Below are positions 42,907-52,113 of a DNA stretch of 64,000 bases, one piece after another (within the stretch, counting starts at the first letter, position 1; each line of letters starts with the position of its first letter). Source of the stretch: Gemmatimonadota bacterium. GTDB lineage: Bacteria; Latescibacterota; UBA2968; UBA8231. The stretch lies in assembly GCA_009841115.1 (NCBI GenBank), contig VXML01000058.1:186001-250000 (forward strand), given 5' to 3'. Position numbers and translations under genes: made by a program. Under the pieces are notes generated by a model. That model saw only the letters and a program-made list of their open reading frames with translations. It was not told where the DNA came from and did no database searches.

Positions 42907-45663
42907 ATGCGAGACCTACGGTGGATACTCGCCGCCTTGCTCGTCGCGGCGCTAAGTGCCCACGCCCAAGGCCGGCGCTGGGGTGCGGACATCACCTATG
43001 AGCCTCGGGGGCCGGGCGTGCTCTTCGACGCCTTGGATCCAACGATCAAGCGCTGGTACGTGCCGCAGGAGCTGTTTGCCGACTACGGTTGGCAGCAGTG
43101 GCAGTACACCAACTACGCGCGCGACGCGTACGAGCGCTACGTCAGCACCACGATTGAAGGCTCTCCGTTCTACGACCTGTACGGCAACTACTTGACGCGC
43201 GGCTGGCTCATCTACGACTGGACCCAGAACCAGCCCGTGCAATTTGGTTCGTCTATCTTCAAGGATCCACGCTTTAACAATTGGTTCAATGCAGTCACCA
43301 TTAGCTCGGACTCGCAGGGGCAGTTCTACTATGCGATCACAGTGGGAGACCGAATCCGCACGACCCTGACCCCTCTCACCTTTTCCAAGCCGGCCTTCAG
43401 CGGCGTGCAGATGGACTTTGCCGCGGACAAGTACGAGGGCACCCTGCTCTTTTCGCGGGTGAGCCGTCCGGTCATCGGCAGCACGCCCACCGCCCCCACT
43501 GGCATCTCCAATGCCACCAACCTGATGGCTGGCCGCGCCGTGGTGCAGATCGGCGATTTCGTGGCCGTGGGGGCCAATTTAGTCAATGCGCGCAACTCCA
43601 CCACGGTGGCCGATGCGTTTGAGCGCAACCCCTTCGTCGGCACCCTTGCTGCCAATCAGGGCAGCCTGCCGGTCTCGGGCCTTGCCTTGGTCCTCAGCGA
43701 TGACTCGCCAGAGGATGGTCGGGGCGGGGCCACCCTGTTTTCGCACGACATTCTCTTGACGAGCGAGGATCCAGAAACTGGGGAGCGCGAGCAGTTTAGG
43801 CTCCGCGACGTAGTATCCGATCCGGCGCGGTGGCCCGTGGTCTCGGGCGGGGCACCCAAGGAAGGGGCTTTAGCGGCCGACGGCGATGAGAAGATCGTCA
43901 TCAACTACGACTTCACGGACATCGCCTATACTGGCCCGCGTCCCTCGGAGCTCGTCGCCGTGCAGTTCGACTTAGTCTTGGCCAATGACTACAAGGTGCA
44001 GGTTTGGTCCGACCGACAGACGGGCAGCCGCGCGCTGCCGGTCTTGCCGCTGACGGGCCAGGACATTGAGGATCAATCCCCGGCGTTGTTCGACATCCTC
44101 AGCGCCGAGGGCAATGTGCAGGACAATTCCAACCAGCAGCGAGTCGTCTTCGACTATGGATTGCCGTCGTCCCGCTTGATCTACGGCTTCACTGTAGAAG
44201 CCACGGATATCAAGGGCGTGGATCTATACGCGGAATTCGACGTCAGCCGCGCGTACAGCCAGTACCCCAACCCGGCGCGTCAAGCAGCCGATCGCTCGCT
44301 GGCCACACACGCCCGCGACGCCGAGGCTTGGATGGTCAACGCCTCAAAGATGGCCGCGCCGTTTTACTTTTTCGGCGAGGCGTACAGCATGGACCCGGAT
44401 TACTCGACGAGCTCGTTTATCGTCGATGACGGCGGGGACATTACCTACGACAATCCGCGCACGTCCCTGTACGAGTTGGTCGACGACAACGACGACCAAG
44501 ACCGCTCGGCCGATTGGTTCCGCTTCTCGCAGGGCGGCGGCGATGTGGCCGTCTTTCCGGGGTGGGACGAGAACAACGACTTCGTCTCCGACTTCAACCA
44601 AAACGACAACCGCATCCTCAACAACCGCATCCCGGATTACGAAGAACCCTTCTTCCGCTATGCGGCCGATCGCCCGGAGTTTTTGTTTGGCATTGACCTA
44701 AACAACAACGGTTGGATCGACCGCTTTGAAAATGACGACTTGCCCGACTACCCCTACAAGGTCGATCGCCGGGGCTACAACCTGTACGCCGGTATTTTCC
44801 TCGACCCGCACACGCGACTGACGTTGGGCAGGCTGAGCGAAAAGAGCCTAGCCTCCGACGGGCGCAACCGCGCCGCGTATGGCCTGCTGACGTACGACCG
44901 CGACTTCACGTGGGGCCGGTTGCGGGCCTTTGAGATGCTGCGGCGCGTGGAAGACGATATCGCCGACGACCGGCGCGAGATGACGCCGCACCTCGAAGTC
45001 AACTCGCTCGCGCTGGTGCGCGACATTCTGCCGGCGCGGGACACGTGGATCAACACGACGTATCTACAGCTCGATTACCAGCCGCTCGACAACCTAAATG
45101 CGATCAACAAGTTCAAGTACGAGCGCTTTTGGCAGCAGGGCAGTGCGTTCAAAAGCCGCATCAAAGGCCCGGCGCTCAACCAAGGCAGCCACTTGATTGG
45201 GTTGATCAACAAAGCGGATTACACCTTCGGCTTGGCTGGCTTCAAGTTGCAGCCCAAGATCAAGAGCGAGTATCTCAACCAAACTGCGCTCGAAGCGCGC
45301 GCTGAGGACCGCAAAGAGTGGGTCGGCACGGGTATCGTGCTACTGAGCCATCCGCTGTTGAGCCAGTCGCTGGTGGAAACGGGCGTTGAGTTTTCCCTGT
45401 TTCGGGACTTGGTCCTTGACGAGGACGAACAGCTCGCCAACGGTCCGGCTGGGCCTACGGGCGACTTCCGCAACTTGGTGTTGGCCCTGCAATGGTCCAG
45501 CGCTGGTTCCTACTTGGGCTACCGGCTGACGACGCAGTTTGGCTTTAGTTATACGCGCCTGTGGGAGGAGCGGGTGATTATTGGCAGCGAAGACTTGGAG
45601 CGGACGAACGAAGTCAGCGCCTTTAGCACCAGCTTCATAACCGTGTACGCGGGGCTGGAGTAG
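42907..45663 (+). CDS. Giant exported protein of unknown family, twin 1
   Basis: The 918-residue protein has a signal peptide (1-21, ending SAHAQ) and no family I recognise. Near the start it has a signature shared with its neighbour: WYVPQEL, QYTNYARDAYERY, FYDLYGNYL and GWLIYDW. A central region carries acidic loops like EF-hand or thrombospondin type-3 sites: DENNDFVSDFNQND and DLNNNGWIDRFENDD. The last third alternates polar and hydrophobic residues with many aromatic strand ends (for example TWINTTYLQLDYQPLD), which looks like an outer-membrane barrel, though the chain ends in ITVYAGLE rather than phenylalanine. AGGGAGG precedes the ATG. I infer a calcium-stabilised outer-membrane or surface protein. 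Confidence 0.7.
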   Translation: MRDLRWILAALLVAALSAHAQGRRWGADITYEPRGPGVLFDALDPTIKRWYVPQELFADYGWQQWQYTNYARDAYERYVSTTIEGSPFYDLYGNYLTRGWLIYDWTQNQPVQFGSSIFKDPRFNNWFNAVTISSDSQGQFYYAITVGDRIRTTLTPLTFSKPAFSGVQMDFAADKYEGTLLFSRVSRPVIGSTPTAPTGISNATNLMAGRAVVQIGDFVAVGANLVNARNSTTVADAFERNPFVGTLAANQGSLPVSGLALVLSDDSPEDGRGGATLFSHDILLTSEDPETGEREQFRLRDVVSDPARWPVVSGGAPKEGALAADGDEKIVINYDFTDIAYTGPRPSELVAVQFDLVLANDYKVQVWSDRQTGSRALPVLPLTGQDIEDQSPALFDILSAEGNVQDNSNQQRVVFDYGLPSSRLIYGFTVEATDIKGVDLYAEFDVSRAYSQYPNPARQAADRSLATHARDAEAWMVNASKMAAPFYFFGEAYSMDPDYSTSSFIVDDGGDITYDNPRTSLYELVDDNDDQDRSADWFRFSQGGGDVAVFPGWDENNDFVSDFNQNDNRILNNRIPDYEEPFFRYAADRPEFLFGIDLNNNGWIDRFENDDLPDYPYKVDRRGYNLYAGIFLDPHTRLTLGRLSEKSLASDGRNRAAYGLLTYDRDFTWGRLRAFEMLRRVEDDIADDRREMTPHLEVNSLALVRDILPARDTWINTTYLQLDYQPLDNLNAINKFKYERFWQQGSAFKSRIKGPALNQGSHLIGLINKADYTFGLAGFKLQPKIKSEYLNQTALEARAEDRKEWVGTGIVLLSHPLLSQSLVETGVEFSLFRDLVLDEDEQLANGPAGPTGDFRNLVLALQWSSAGSYLGYRLTTQFGFSYTRLWEERVIIGSEDLERTNEVSAFSTSFITVYAGLE

Positions 45664-45667
45664 GGGC

Positions 45668-48526
45668 ATGAACGCCAGTTTGCGCCGCGTCGGCGCTCTC
45701 TGCTGGGTCGCGCTGCTTGGGGCCGCGCCGCTCAGCGCCCAGCGCGAGGATTACGGCAGCCGCTTGGGCCGCATCGAAACGGGCCAGCCGATCTACTATT
45801 CGGCCGGCACGGGGCTGCGCATGGAGGCCGTCTATCCCTCGTTGCAGAAGTGGTATCTGCCGCAGGAAATCGCCGGTGAGTACCGCCGCCAGTGGGCCTA
45901 CACCAACTACGCGCGGGACCCATATCGGCGCTATCTCGATCCGGGGTTGGAAGGCGGGTACTTCTACGACCTCTACGGGCGCTTCTTGAACAAGGGTTGG
46001 TTGATCTACGACTGGCGTCAGGTTCAGCCGACCGGCTCGGGCGGTTCGGGCATTTTGCAGGCCGGCCAATACGGCTCGTGGTTCCGCAACTTGGTCATTG
46101 CCGGCGACACCAAGGGCCAGCACTACTTCTCGGTGCTCATCGGCGACGAGATATTCGCCATGCTGACGCCCATGACCTTTCGCAAGACCGCGTACAACGG
46201 GGTTATGTTCAACTACGCGGCCGACCGCCTGACGGCCACTGTGCTGATGTCGCGGATCAACCTACCGCTGTTCCGCACGGACCCCTTTCCCGTGACAGAG
46301 GACAATTTCACCAACCTCATTGGCGGGCGCGTGGTCTTGGACTTAGGCGCTACGACGCGGATCGGCGGTACCTTTCTCAACGCGCACAACGGCCGGACGG
46401 CTTCCGACCGCTTTGAGGGCCACCCGCTCAAGGGCAAGCTGACGAGCGGCCAGCTAGACGGACGCATCGACCGCATCGTGGTTCGGCTGACCGACGACTC
46501 GCCCGAAGACGAGGGCGGCGGGGCCGTGCTTTTTGGCAGCGACATTGAGATTGAGACGCGGATTGGCGACCGCGACACCCTGCTGATTGGCAGCGAGATT
46601 GGCTTTGCGCCGCGCATCGTCGGTGGAATCGAGCGGGGCGGTTTTCTGACGGCCGAGGGCCGGGGCGAGGCGAGCCAGATTTTGCTCGAATACGTATTCT
46701 CCGACGAAGACCCGGCGATTATGGATCTAGAATCCGTAGTGCCGAGCGCGGATCTGGTCAACCAAATCAGCCGGGTGCGCTTCCGCTTGGTGTTGGGCAA
46801 CGACTACAAGGTAGAGGTCACGTCCAACCGCCAGACCGACAACAGTCCCAGCGGCGAGCAGCCGCAGTTTCGCACGGTCGCCCGGGCCGAGGGCAACGTC
46901 TGGGACAACTCCAACCAGCGGACGGTGGTCTTTGACTACGGACTGCCGACGGCGACGCAGGTGGCCGGGCTGACGCTTCAGGCCGACGATTGGGTTGGCT
47001 TCCGCGTGTACGGCGAATTCAACGTCAACCACCAGTTCACTCAGTACCCGACGCGGACGCGGGATACGCACAAGGCGTCCTCGGGCATTGGCGGGGATCG
47101 CGCGGCCCTAGGCTGGATGGTCAATGTCTCGCGCCGCTTTGCGCCGTTTTACTTTTTTGGCGAAGCATTTGGCCTAGACGCCGAATACGACACGAGCCCG
47201 CGCTTTGTCGATAGCAGCGGTCGGGTGGATTGGTCCAACGACGACGAAGCGCGGGCGCGGCACGTGTACGACTTTGTCGATGACAACGACGACAACGACC
47301 GCATCAACGACCAAAAGCGCCGTTTTGACGACGGCCGCACCAGTGAGCAGCGCCGGGGCCTCGCGCGCACCTTTGAGGGCTTTGCCGACGACGCGGTCTT
47401 CCCCGGCCTCGACGAGAACAACGACTTCATTTCCGATTTCAATCAAAACGATCTGCGCGAGCGTCCCAATTTCTTGCCCGATTACGAAGAGCCTTTTCTC
47501 CGCTACAATGTCGATCGGCCCGAGTATCTCTTCGCCCTCGATTTGAACAACAATGGCTGGGGCGACCGCTTTGAAAACGACGACGAGCCCGACTACCCCT
47601 ACAAGCGCGACCGGCGCGGATACAACGCCTATCTCAGCGCGGAACTCCGACCCGAGCTCAAGCTGACGACTGGACAGGTGTGGGAGCGCAAGCCAACGAC
47701 GGGTGCGCGCAACCGCACGTACTATGCCCTGTTGGCTTACGAACAGAGCTTTGCCGGATTGGGCACGCTGACGGCGTATAATTCGCTCAAGTGGGCCGCC
47801 GATGAGATCGCCGAAGACTTGGTGCAGTGGATTCAACTGCGCCCCGTGCTCGGTCGCCCGAGCAATTCCCCCGGCGGCATGACCGCCATCCGCGATCCGC
47901 TGGGCATGGGCGACGTCTTGGTCAACAAGCTGTGGATAGGCGCTGAACGCCGCGGTCGCGATGGCCTCCAGAGCGAAAGCAAGCTGCTGTATGAATTCAT
48001 ACAACAGCGGCAAGAAGATGCCGTTGACCGCGATGGCCGTTCCTTGCAACGCAATGCGCGGCGCTTGGGGCTGATCAACAAGGCCGAGTACCCACTGCAT
48101 CTGGGCCGCATAACCGCGCAGCCGCGCTTCAAGCACGAGTTGTTCATGGACGACACCCCGTTCAATATTGAGCGGCAGCTAGGCACTCCGACGGCTGAGC
48201 GGCGCGATTGGAGCGCGCTGGCCTCGGTATTGGTAAAGATCCCCTTTATGAAGCGCTCGGTTGTACAACTCGGCACGGAGTACTTGCACTTCCGCGACAT
48301 GGTCGTAGAAGAGGCCACCGTCAACCCGGGCGACCCCACCGGGGATTACAACGAGACGTCCTTTGCCGTGCAATTGTCCAATGTGACCTCGTACTTGGGC
48401 TATAAGCTCATGTCCCAAGTGGGGCTGCGCATTGACAAGCGGCGGATAGAGCTCGCGGAGGAGAAGGCTCGCACCGAAACCAGTGGATTGACTTTTGTCA
48501 CAGTACAAGCAGGACTTAGTGAGTAG
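45668..48526 (+). CDS. Giant exported protein of unknown family, twin 2
   Basis: This 952-residue paralogue of the preceding protein begins four bases after it. It has a signal peptide (ending LSAQ), the same N-terminal signature (WYLPQEI, AYTNYARDPYRRY, FYDLYGRFL, GWLIYDW) and the same acidic loops (DENNDFISDFNQND, DLNNNGWGDRFENDD, DEPDYPYKRDRRGYN). Both also share DDSPED in the first third and a stretch on NDYKVEVTSNRQTD. The C-terminal third is again strand-rich and ends FVTVQAGLSE. Length and layout are conserved, so each probably has the same role with a different partner. Its final codons overlap the start of the foldase gene. Confidence 0.7.
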   Translation: MNASLRRVGALCWVALLGAAPLSAQREDYGSRLGRIETGQPIYYSAGTGLRMEAVYPSLQKWYLPQEIAGEYRRQWAYTNYARDPYRRYLDPGLEGGYFYDLYGRFLNKGWLIYDWRQVQPTGSGGSGILQAGQYGSWFRNLVIAGDTKGQHYFSVLIGDEIFAMLTPMTFRKTAYNGVMFNYAADRLTATVLMSRINLPLFRTDPFPVTEDNFTNLIGGRVVLDLGATTRIGGTFLNAHNGRTASDRFEGHPLKGKLTSGQLDGRIDRIVVRLTDDSPEDEGGGAVLFGSDIEIETRIGDRDTLLIGSEIGFAPRIVGGIERGGFLTAEGRGEASQILLEYVFSDEDPAIMDLESVVPSADLVNQISRVRFRLVLGNDYKVEVTSNRQTDNSPSGEQPQFRTVARAEGNVWDNSNQRTVVFDYGLPTATQVAGLTLQADDWVGFRVYGEFNVNHQFTQYPTRTRDTHKASSGIGGDRAALGWMVNVSRRFAPFYFFGEAFGLDAEYDTSPRFVDSSGRVDWSNDDEARARHVYDFVDDNDDNDRINDQKRRFDDGRTSEQRRGLARTFEGFADDAVFPGLDENNDFISDFNQNDLRERPNFLPDYEEPFLRYNVDRPEYLFALDLNNNGWGDRFENDDEPDYPYKRDRRGYNAYLSAELRPELKLTTGQVWERKPTTGARNRTYYALLAYEQSFAGLGTLTAYNSLKWAADEIAEDLVQWIQLRPVLGRPSNSPGGMTAIRDPLGMGDVLVNKLWIGAERRGRDGLQSESKLLYEFIQQRQEDAVDRDGRSLQRNARRLGLINKAEYPLHLGRITAQPRFKHELFMDDTPFNIERQLGTPTAERRDWSALASVLVKIPFMKRSVVQLGTEYLHFRDMVVEEATVNPGDPTGDYNETSFAVQLSNVTSYLGYKLMSQVGLRIDKRRIELAEEKARTETSGLTFVTVQAGLSE

Positions 48527-50198
48527 AACGAAGCACGCAGTATATTGGCTGTGGCTCCTCGTTTGTTGGAGCTGCAGCACCCCCACCGAGGACTTGGTGG
48601 TGGCCCGAGTCGGCGAGGTGGAAATCGACGCCCCCCAATTGCTGGAGTTTGAAGAAAGGCTACACCCCGATCTGCGGAGTAAAAAGACGGGTGCGGACGC
48701 CTATTTCGACTACCTGCAGACCATAATCGACAAGGAGCTCATGGTCCTGGAGGCCAAGAAGCGGGGTCTCGACCAGCGCGCCGACTTCCGCCGCAAGGTG
48801 GACAAACTGCATAGCGACCGCGTCTTGCGCCGCTTTTTGCAGCTAGAGGTGTACGACAAGATCGTCCACACGCAAGAGGAGATGCTGGCCCACCAGCGAG
48901 AGACGGGACGCGACCGCGCCGTGCAAGTGCGGCGCATCGTAGTCGCTACAATAGAAGAGGCGCGAGCAATCAAGGCGGCCTTGGAAGGCGGCGACGATTT
49001 CGACACATGGGCTAGCCATAACCTGCTCGATGAGACCCAGCTAGAGGGGGGCCGCTACCTGATCAAGGACGAGCTGTACCCACGCATCTTGCAGGAGAAG
49101 GTCTTTCCGCTGGCACTGGGCCAGTTCTCGGAGCCAGTGCTCTTCAACGATCAGTTCGGCGTGTACGAGATAACAGCCGAAGTGCCGGTCAAGCTCTCGG
49201 TCGTGCAGTCGGTCATCGAGGCCGAACTGCTCAAGGAGAAGCTGCCGCCGGCCGTGCAGGCGCTGTCGGCCCGCTTGCGGCAGGAACTCGACTTTGTGGT
49301 TCACGACCAAGCCTTGGAGAGCGTGCGTGGCCGCATTGGGCAGGGTGCTAAGGCGTTTTCTGCAGAGGAGCGCGAGCAGCCGATCTACGAGCACGAGAGC
49401 GGCATATTTACCATCGGCGATCTGCTCGATTTCGCCCGCGAGCTAGGCGTTGGCTTCCCAGAGGACGCGCCAGAGCGGTTCGACTGGTTCGTCCGAGACA
49501 TCGTCGAACCGCGCGCGCTGCTCTTGGCTGGCGCGTACACGGCGGGCGTTGACCGCGAAGAAGCAATGGTCGCTTGGTTCCAAGAGCGGCAGCTATCGAA
49601 CTTGCTGGTGGCCATGCGCCGAGACGTGGTCGATGGCGTCTTCGCCAGCCGCGAAGAAGCCCAAGCGTTCTACGACCGCCACTCCAACCTTTTCCGCCCC
49701 CTCGAATCAATCGGCGTGCAGGAAATTTTGGTTCGCACTGAAGAGGAGGCACTGGCGCTACGCGAGGAAGTGGAACGCGGCGGCGACTTGGGCGCGCTGG
49801 CCGCCGAGCACACCCTGCGCCGGCGCGGCAGAGCCAACCAGGGTGAGTTCCACCTACATCCTTGGGAAAAGCAGCAGTTCGTCCCACTCTTTGAGGCAGC
49901 ACAAGGGCAAAAAATCGGCGCACTCATCGGTCCGATCGCCTTGGAGGTCGCGGCCGCTGAGGTGCTAAGCTCCGAGCCGATCAGCGGCCCGTACTACGCC
50001 ATTTTTCGCTTGCTCGATTCGACGATCAACGCCGCACCGAGGCCCTTCGCGCAGGCCGAGCGCCGCGCTCGGGCACTGGTGCGCCGCCAAAAACAAGAGC
50101 GGCTCTTCGGGCAATTCATCATCCAATTGCGCCACGAATACGCGGCGCAAATCGAGGTCTTCCGCGAACAGGTAGAGGCCCTCGTCCGCAGCACATGA
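48519..50198 (+). CDS. SurA-like periplasmic foldase with two parvulin-type domains
   Basis: From GTG 48519 the protein has about 559 residues. A short hydrophobic leader ends in CWSC, an imperfect lipobox, so it may be a lipoprotein. An N-terminal helical SurA-like region (about 25-130, with YFDYLQTIIDKELMVLEAKKRG) is followed by a first parvulin-like domain (about 135-215, GGRYLIKDELYPRI, FGVYEITAEV), a long helical part and a second (about 395-515, VQEILVRTEEEALALREEVERGG, NQGEFHLHPWEKQQF). This is the layout of outer-membrane chaperones of the PpiC/SurA group. GTG is preferred to TTG 48495. The eight-base overlap with twin 2 suggests coupled synthesis with its probable client. Confidence 0.8.
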   Translation: MSRTKHAVYWLWLLVCWSCSTPTEDLVVARVGEVEIDAPQLLEFEERLHPDLRSKKTGADAYFDYLQTIIDKELMVLEAKKRGLDQRADFRRKVDKLHSDRVLRRFLQLEVYDKIVHTQEEMLAHQRETGRDRAVQVRRIVVATIEEARAIKAALEGGDDFDTWASHNLLDETQLEGGRYLIKDELYPRILQEKVFPLALGQFSEPVLFNDQFGVYEITAEVPVKLSVVQSVIEAELLKEKLPPAVQALSARLRQELDFVVHDQALESVRGRIGQGAKAFSAEEREQPIYEHESGIFTIGDLLDFARELGVGFPEDAPERFDWFVRDIVEPRALLLAGAYTAGVDREEAMVAWFQERQLSNLLVAMRRDVVDGVFASREEAQAFYDRHSNLFRPLESIGVQEILVRTEEEALALREEVERGGDLGALAAEHTLRRRGRANQGEFHLHPWEKQQFVPLFEAAQGQKIGALIGPIALEVAAAEVLSSEPISGPYYAIFRLLDSTINAAPRPFAQAERRARALVRRQKQERLFGQFIIQLRHEYAAQIEVFREQVEALVRST

Positions 50199-50209
50199 GG
50201 AGGCTAAAA

Positions 50210-52105
50210 GTGGTAAGAGTCGAAGGGAATATACCTTTTGTCGAGCCGCCCCAATGGGCCGTTCTCGAGCGCAGCCTAATCGACCTGATGGACGCCTCCG
50301 TCCATCCGCTCATGGAGCGCTACGTGCGCCCGGACGGCTCGGTGCTGTGGCCACCCACAGAGGACTTCAGCAGCATCGATGGCCTCGACGACGCGTATGA
50401 GAGCTTCCACAACTGGCCGCTCTTTTACTTGATGGGCGGCGGCGAGCACATGCTCGAATATTCCCACCGCACTTGGGAGGGCATCACCCGACAGTTCACC
50501 CGCTACGATACCGGCCACGGCCACCCCATGGTCGTCAAAGAATACGAGCAAGGGTACGACTGGATGCACCAAGGCGAGGGGTACTTGTTTTTCTATTTGC
50601 TATGCCTCGCTGATCCAACCGAAAAGAACGTCGAGCGTGCCAAGCGCTATGCGGGGTTCTATCTCAACGAAGACCCCGAGGCCCCCAATTACGACGCGGA
50701 GAAAAAGCTCATCCGCTGCGCCCACAACGGCAGTATGGGACCAGCGCACCGCAATTTTGAAAAGCACTACACGGTCTATCGCTACGCCCAATGGAAACCC
50801 TGGCCCCTCCCCTTTCACGACATTCCCGGCATTGAGACAGTCGAGGATTTGCAGAAGCCGGGCATGGAAGAGAAGATGGGCCAAACTCTCGTCGAGCGCA
50901 TGAGTCGCGGCGATGTGGCCTGCAACCTCGCCGCTACCAGCATGGTGACCAACGCCTATCTGTGCAGCGGCGACGACAAGTACCGAGCTTGGGTCGAGGA
51001 ATACACCAACGCTTGGATCGAGCGCACCCGGCAAAACAACGGCATCTTGCCCGACAACGTCGGCCTGTCGGGGCAGATCGGCGAATACATCGACGGCAAA
51101 TGGTACGGCGGGTACTACGGCTGGACGTGGCCGCACGGCTGGCACCACCTGAGCGACGCCTGCATTGCGGCCGCGGAAAACGCGGCTTTACTCTCCGGCG
51201 ACTTGCGCTACATGGACTTTCCGCGCTCGCAAATCGACGTGCTGATGCAGCAGGGAGAAATGAGGGGACAAACGCTGTACGCGCCGCACTTCTACCACGA
51301 CAAAGGCTGGGACGGGTACAGCCCCATGCAGGCCCATCCCACGACCCACCTCTGGTGCATGAGCATGCAGCAAGAGGACATGGCGCGGCTCAAACAGCAG
51401 CGCAACCACGACAGCGACAATTGGCGGCAGGTAAGCTCGCACTTTTCCAAACACGGCGGCGGCCACGAAGCCGCTTGGACCGCGTATCTCGAAGGCGAAT
51501 ACCCGGAGTACCCGGTAGAAATCCTGCGGCACAACCACGCGCAAGTATATCAGCGCTTGGCCTTCATGCGCGACGACCAGCAAGATCCTTCCACTTACGG
51601 CGACTGGTATCTGCAAGTGCGCAATCCCATCACCGTCGAGGGCTTGGTGCAACTGACGATGGGTGCTCCGCTTTTCATGTACAACGGCGGCCTGCTCATG
51701 GCCCGCCTGCGCTACTTCGACCCGAAACGCCGCCGACCGGGCTTGCCGCTAGACGTGGCCGCCTTGGTGGAATCGCTGGCAGACGAGCGGGCCGTCCTGC
51801 ACTTAGTCAACCTACACCCGACAGAAGAGCGCGAGGTCTTGCTGCAGGCTGGCGCTTTTGGCGAGCACAGCTTCACTCGCGTTGCCTATCAGCAGCGCCG
51901 GTCCATCTCGGCTGAAGAAGCCGGGGCGGGACACTCGCACGCCGTCCAATATCAGCAGAACGTTCAGGGGCAGCTAGAGGACCATACGATAGAAGTGGAA
52001 GGCCGACACTTTACCGTATGTCTTCAGCCTGGATCGGCGATTCGGCTCGACTTGGGGATGGAGCGCTTCGTCAATAAGCCCTCGTACGCTCTGCCGTGGA
52101 ATTAG
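50210..52105 (+). CDS. Uncharacterised protein, probable alpha-helical barrel enzyme
   Basis: The product of about 631 residues has no signal peptide. It is rich in tryptophan and histidine, with stretches like FHNWPLFYLMGGGEHML, YGWTWPHGWHHLSDACIAAAENAALLSG and HPTTHLWCMSMQQEDM that resemble (alpha/alpha)6-barrel glycosidases and lyases. A C-terminal beta-sandwich is suggested by ERAVLHLVNLHPTEEREVLL and VCLQPGSAIRLDLG. I know no named family for it. Two starts are possible: ATG 50195, overlapping the foldase stop, or GTG 50210, which has AGGAGG at the proper distance; I prefer GTG. It precedes an aldolase and a dehydrogenase, so it may release the sugar or uronic-acid unit they use. Confidence 0.6.
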   Translation: MVRVEGNIPFVEPPQWAVLERSLIDLMDASVHPLMERYVRPDGSVLWPPTEDFSSIDGLDDAYESFHNWPLFYLMGGGEHMLEYSHRTWEGITRQFTRYDTGHGHPMVVKEYEQGYDWMHQGEGYLFFYLLCLADPTEKNVERAKRYAGFYLNEDPEAPNYDAEKKLIRCAHNGSMGPAHRNFEKHYTVYRYAQWKPWPLPFHDIPGIETVEDLQKPGMEEKMGQTLVERMSRGDVACNLAATSMVTNAYLCSGDDKYRAWVEEYTNAWIERTRQNNGILPDNVGLSGQIGEYIDGKWYGGYYGWTWPHGWHHLSDACIAAAENAALLSGDLRYMDFPRSQIDVLMQQGEMRGQTLYAPHFYHDKGWDGYSPMQAHPTTHLWCMSMQQEDMARLKQQRNHDSDNWRQVSSHFSKHGGGHEAAWTAYLEGEYPEYPVEILRHNHAQVYQRLAFMRDDQQDPSTYGDWYLQVRNPITVEGLVQLTMGAPLFMYNGGLLMARLRYFDPKRRRPGLPLDVAALVESLADERAVLHLVNLHPTEEREVLLQAGAFGEHSFTRVAYQQRRSISAEEAGAGHSHAVQYQQNVQGQLEDHTIEVEGRHFTVCLQPGSAIRLDLGMERFVNKPSYALPWN

Positions 52106-52113
52106 GAGGCTAC

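Noticed and set aside
47174..48136. A 320-codon minus-strand open frame inside giant twin 2
   Set aside because: It mirrors the codon pattern of the twin on the opposite strand and has valine-rich low-information sequence.
50962..51915. A 317-codon plus-strand frame within the alpha-barrel-like gene
   Set aside because: Arg/Ala/Pro-rich composition without motifs; the other frame has the tryptophan and histidine pattern of a real protein and proper start signals.
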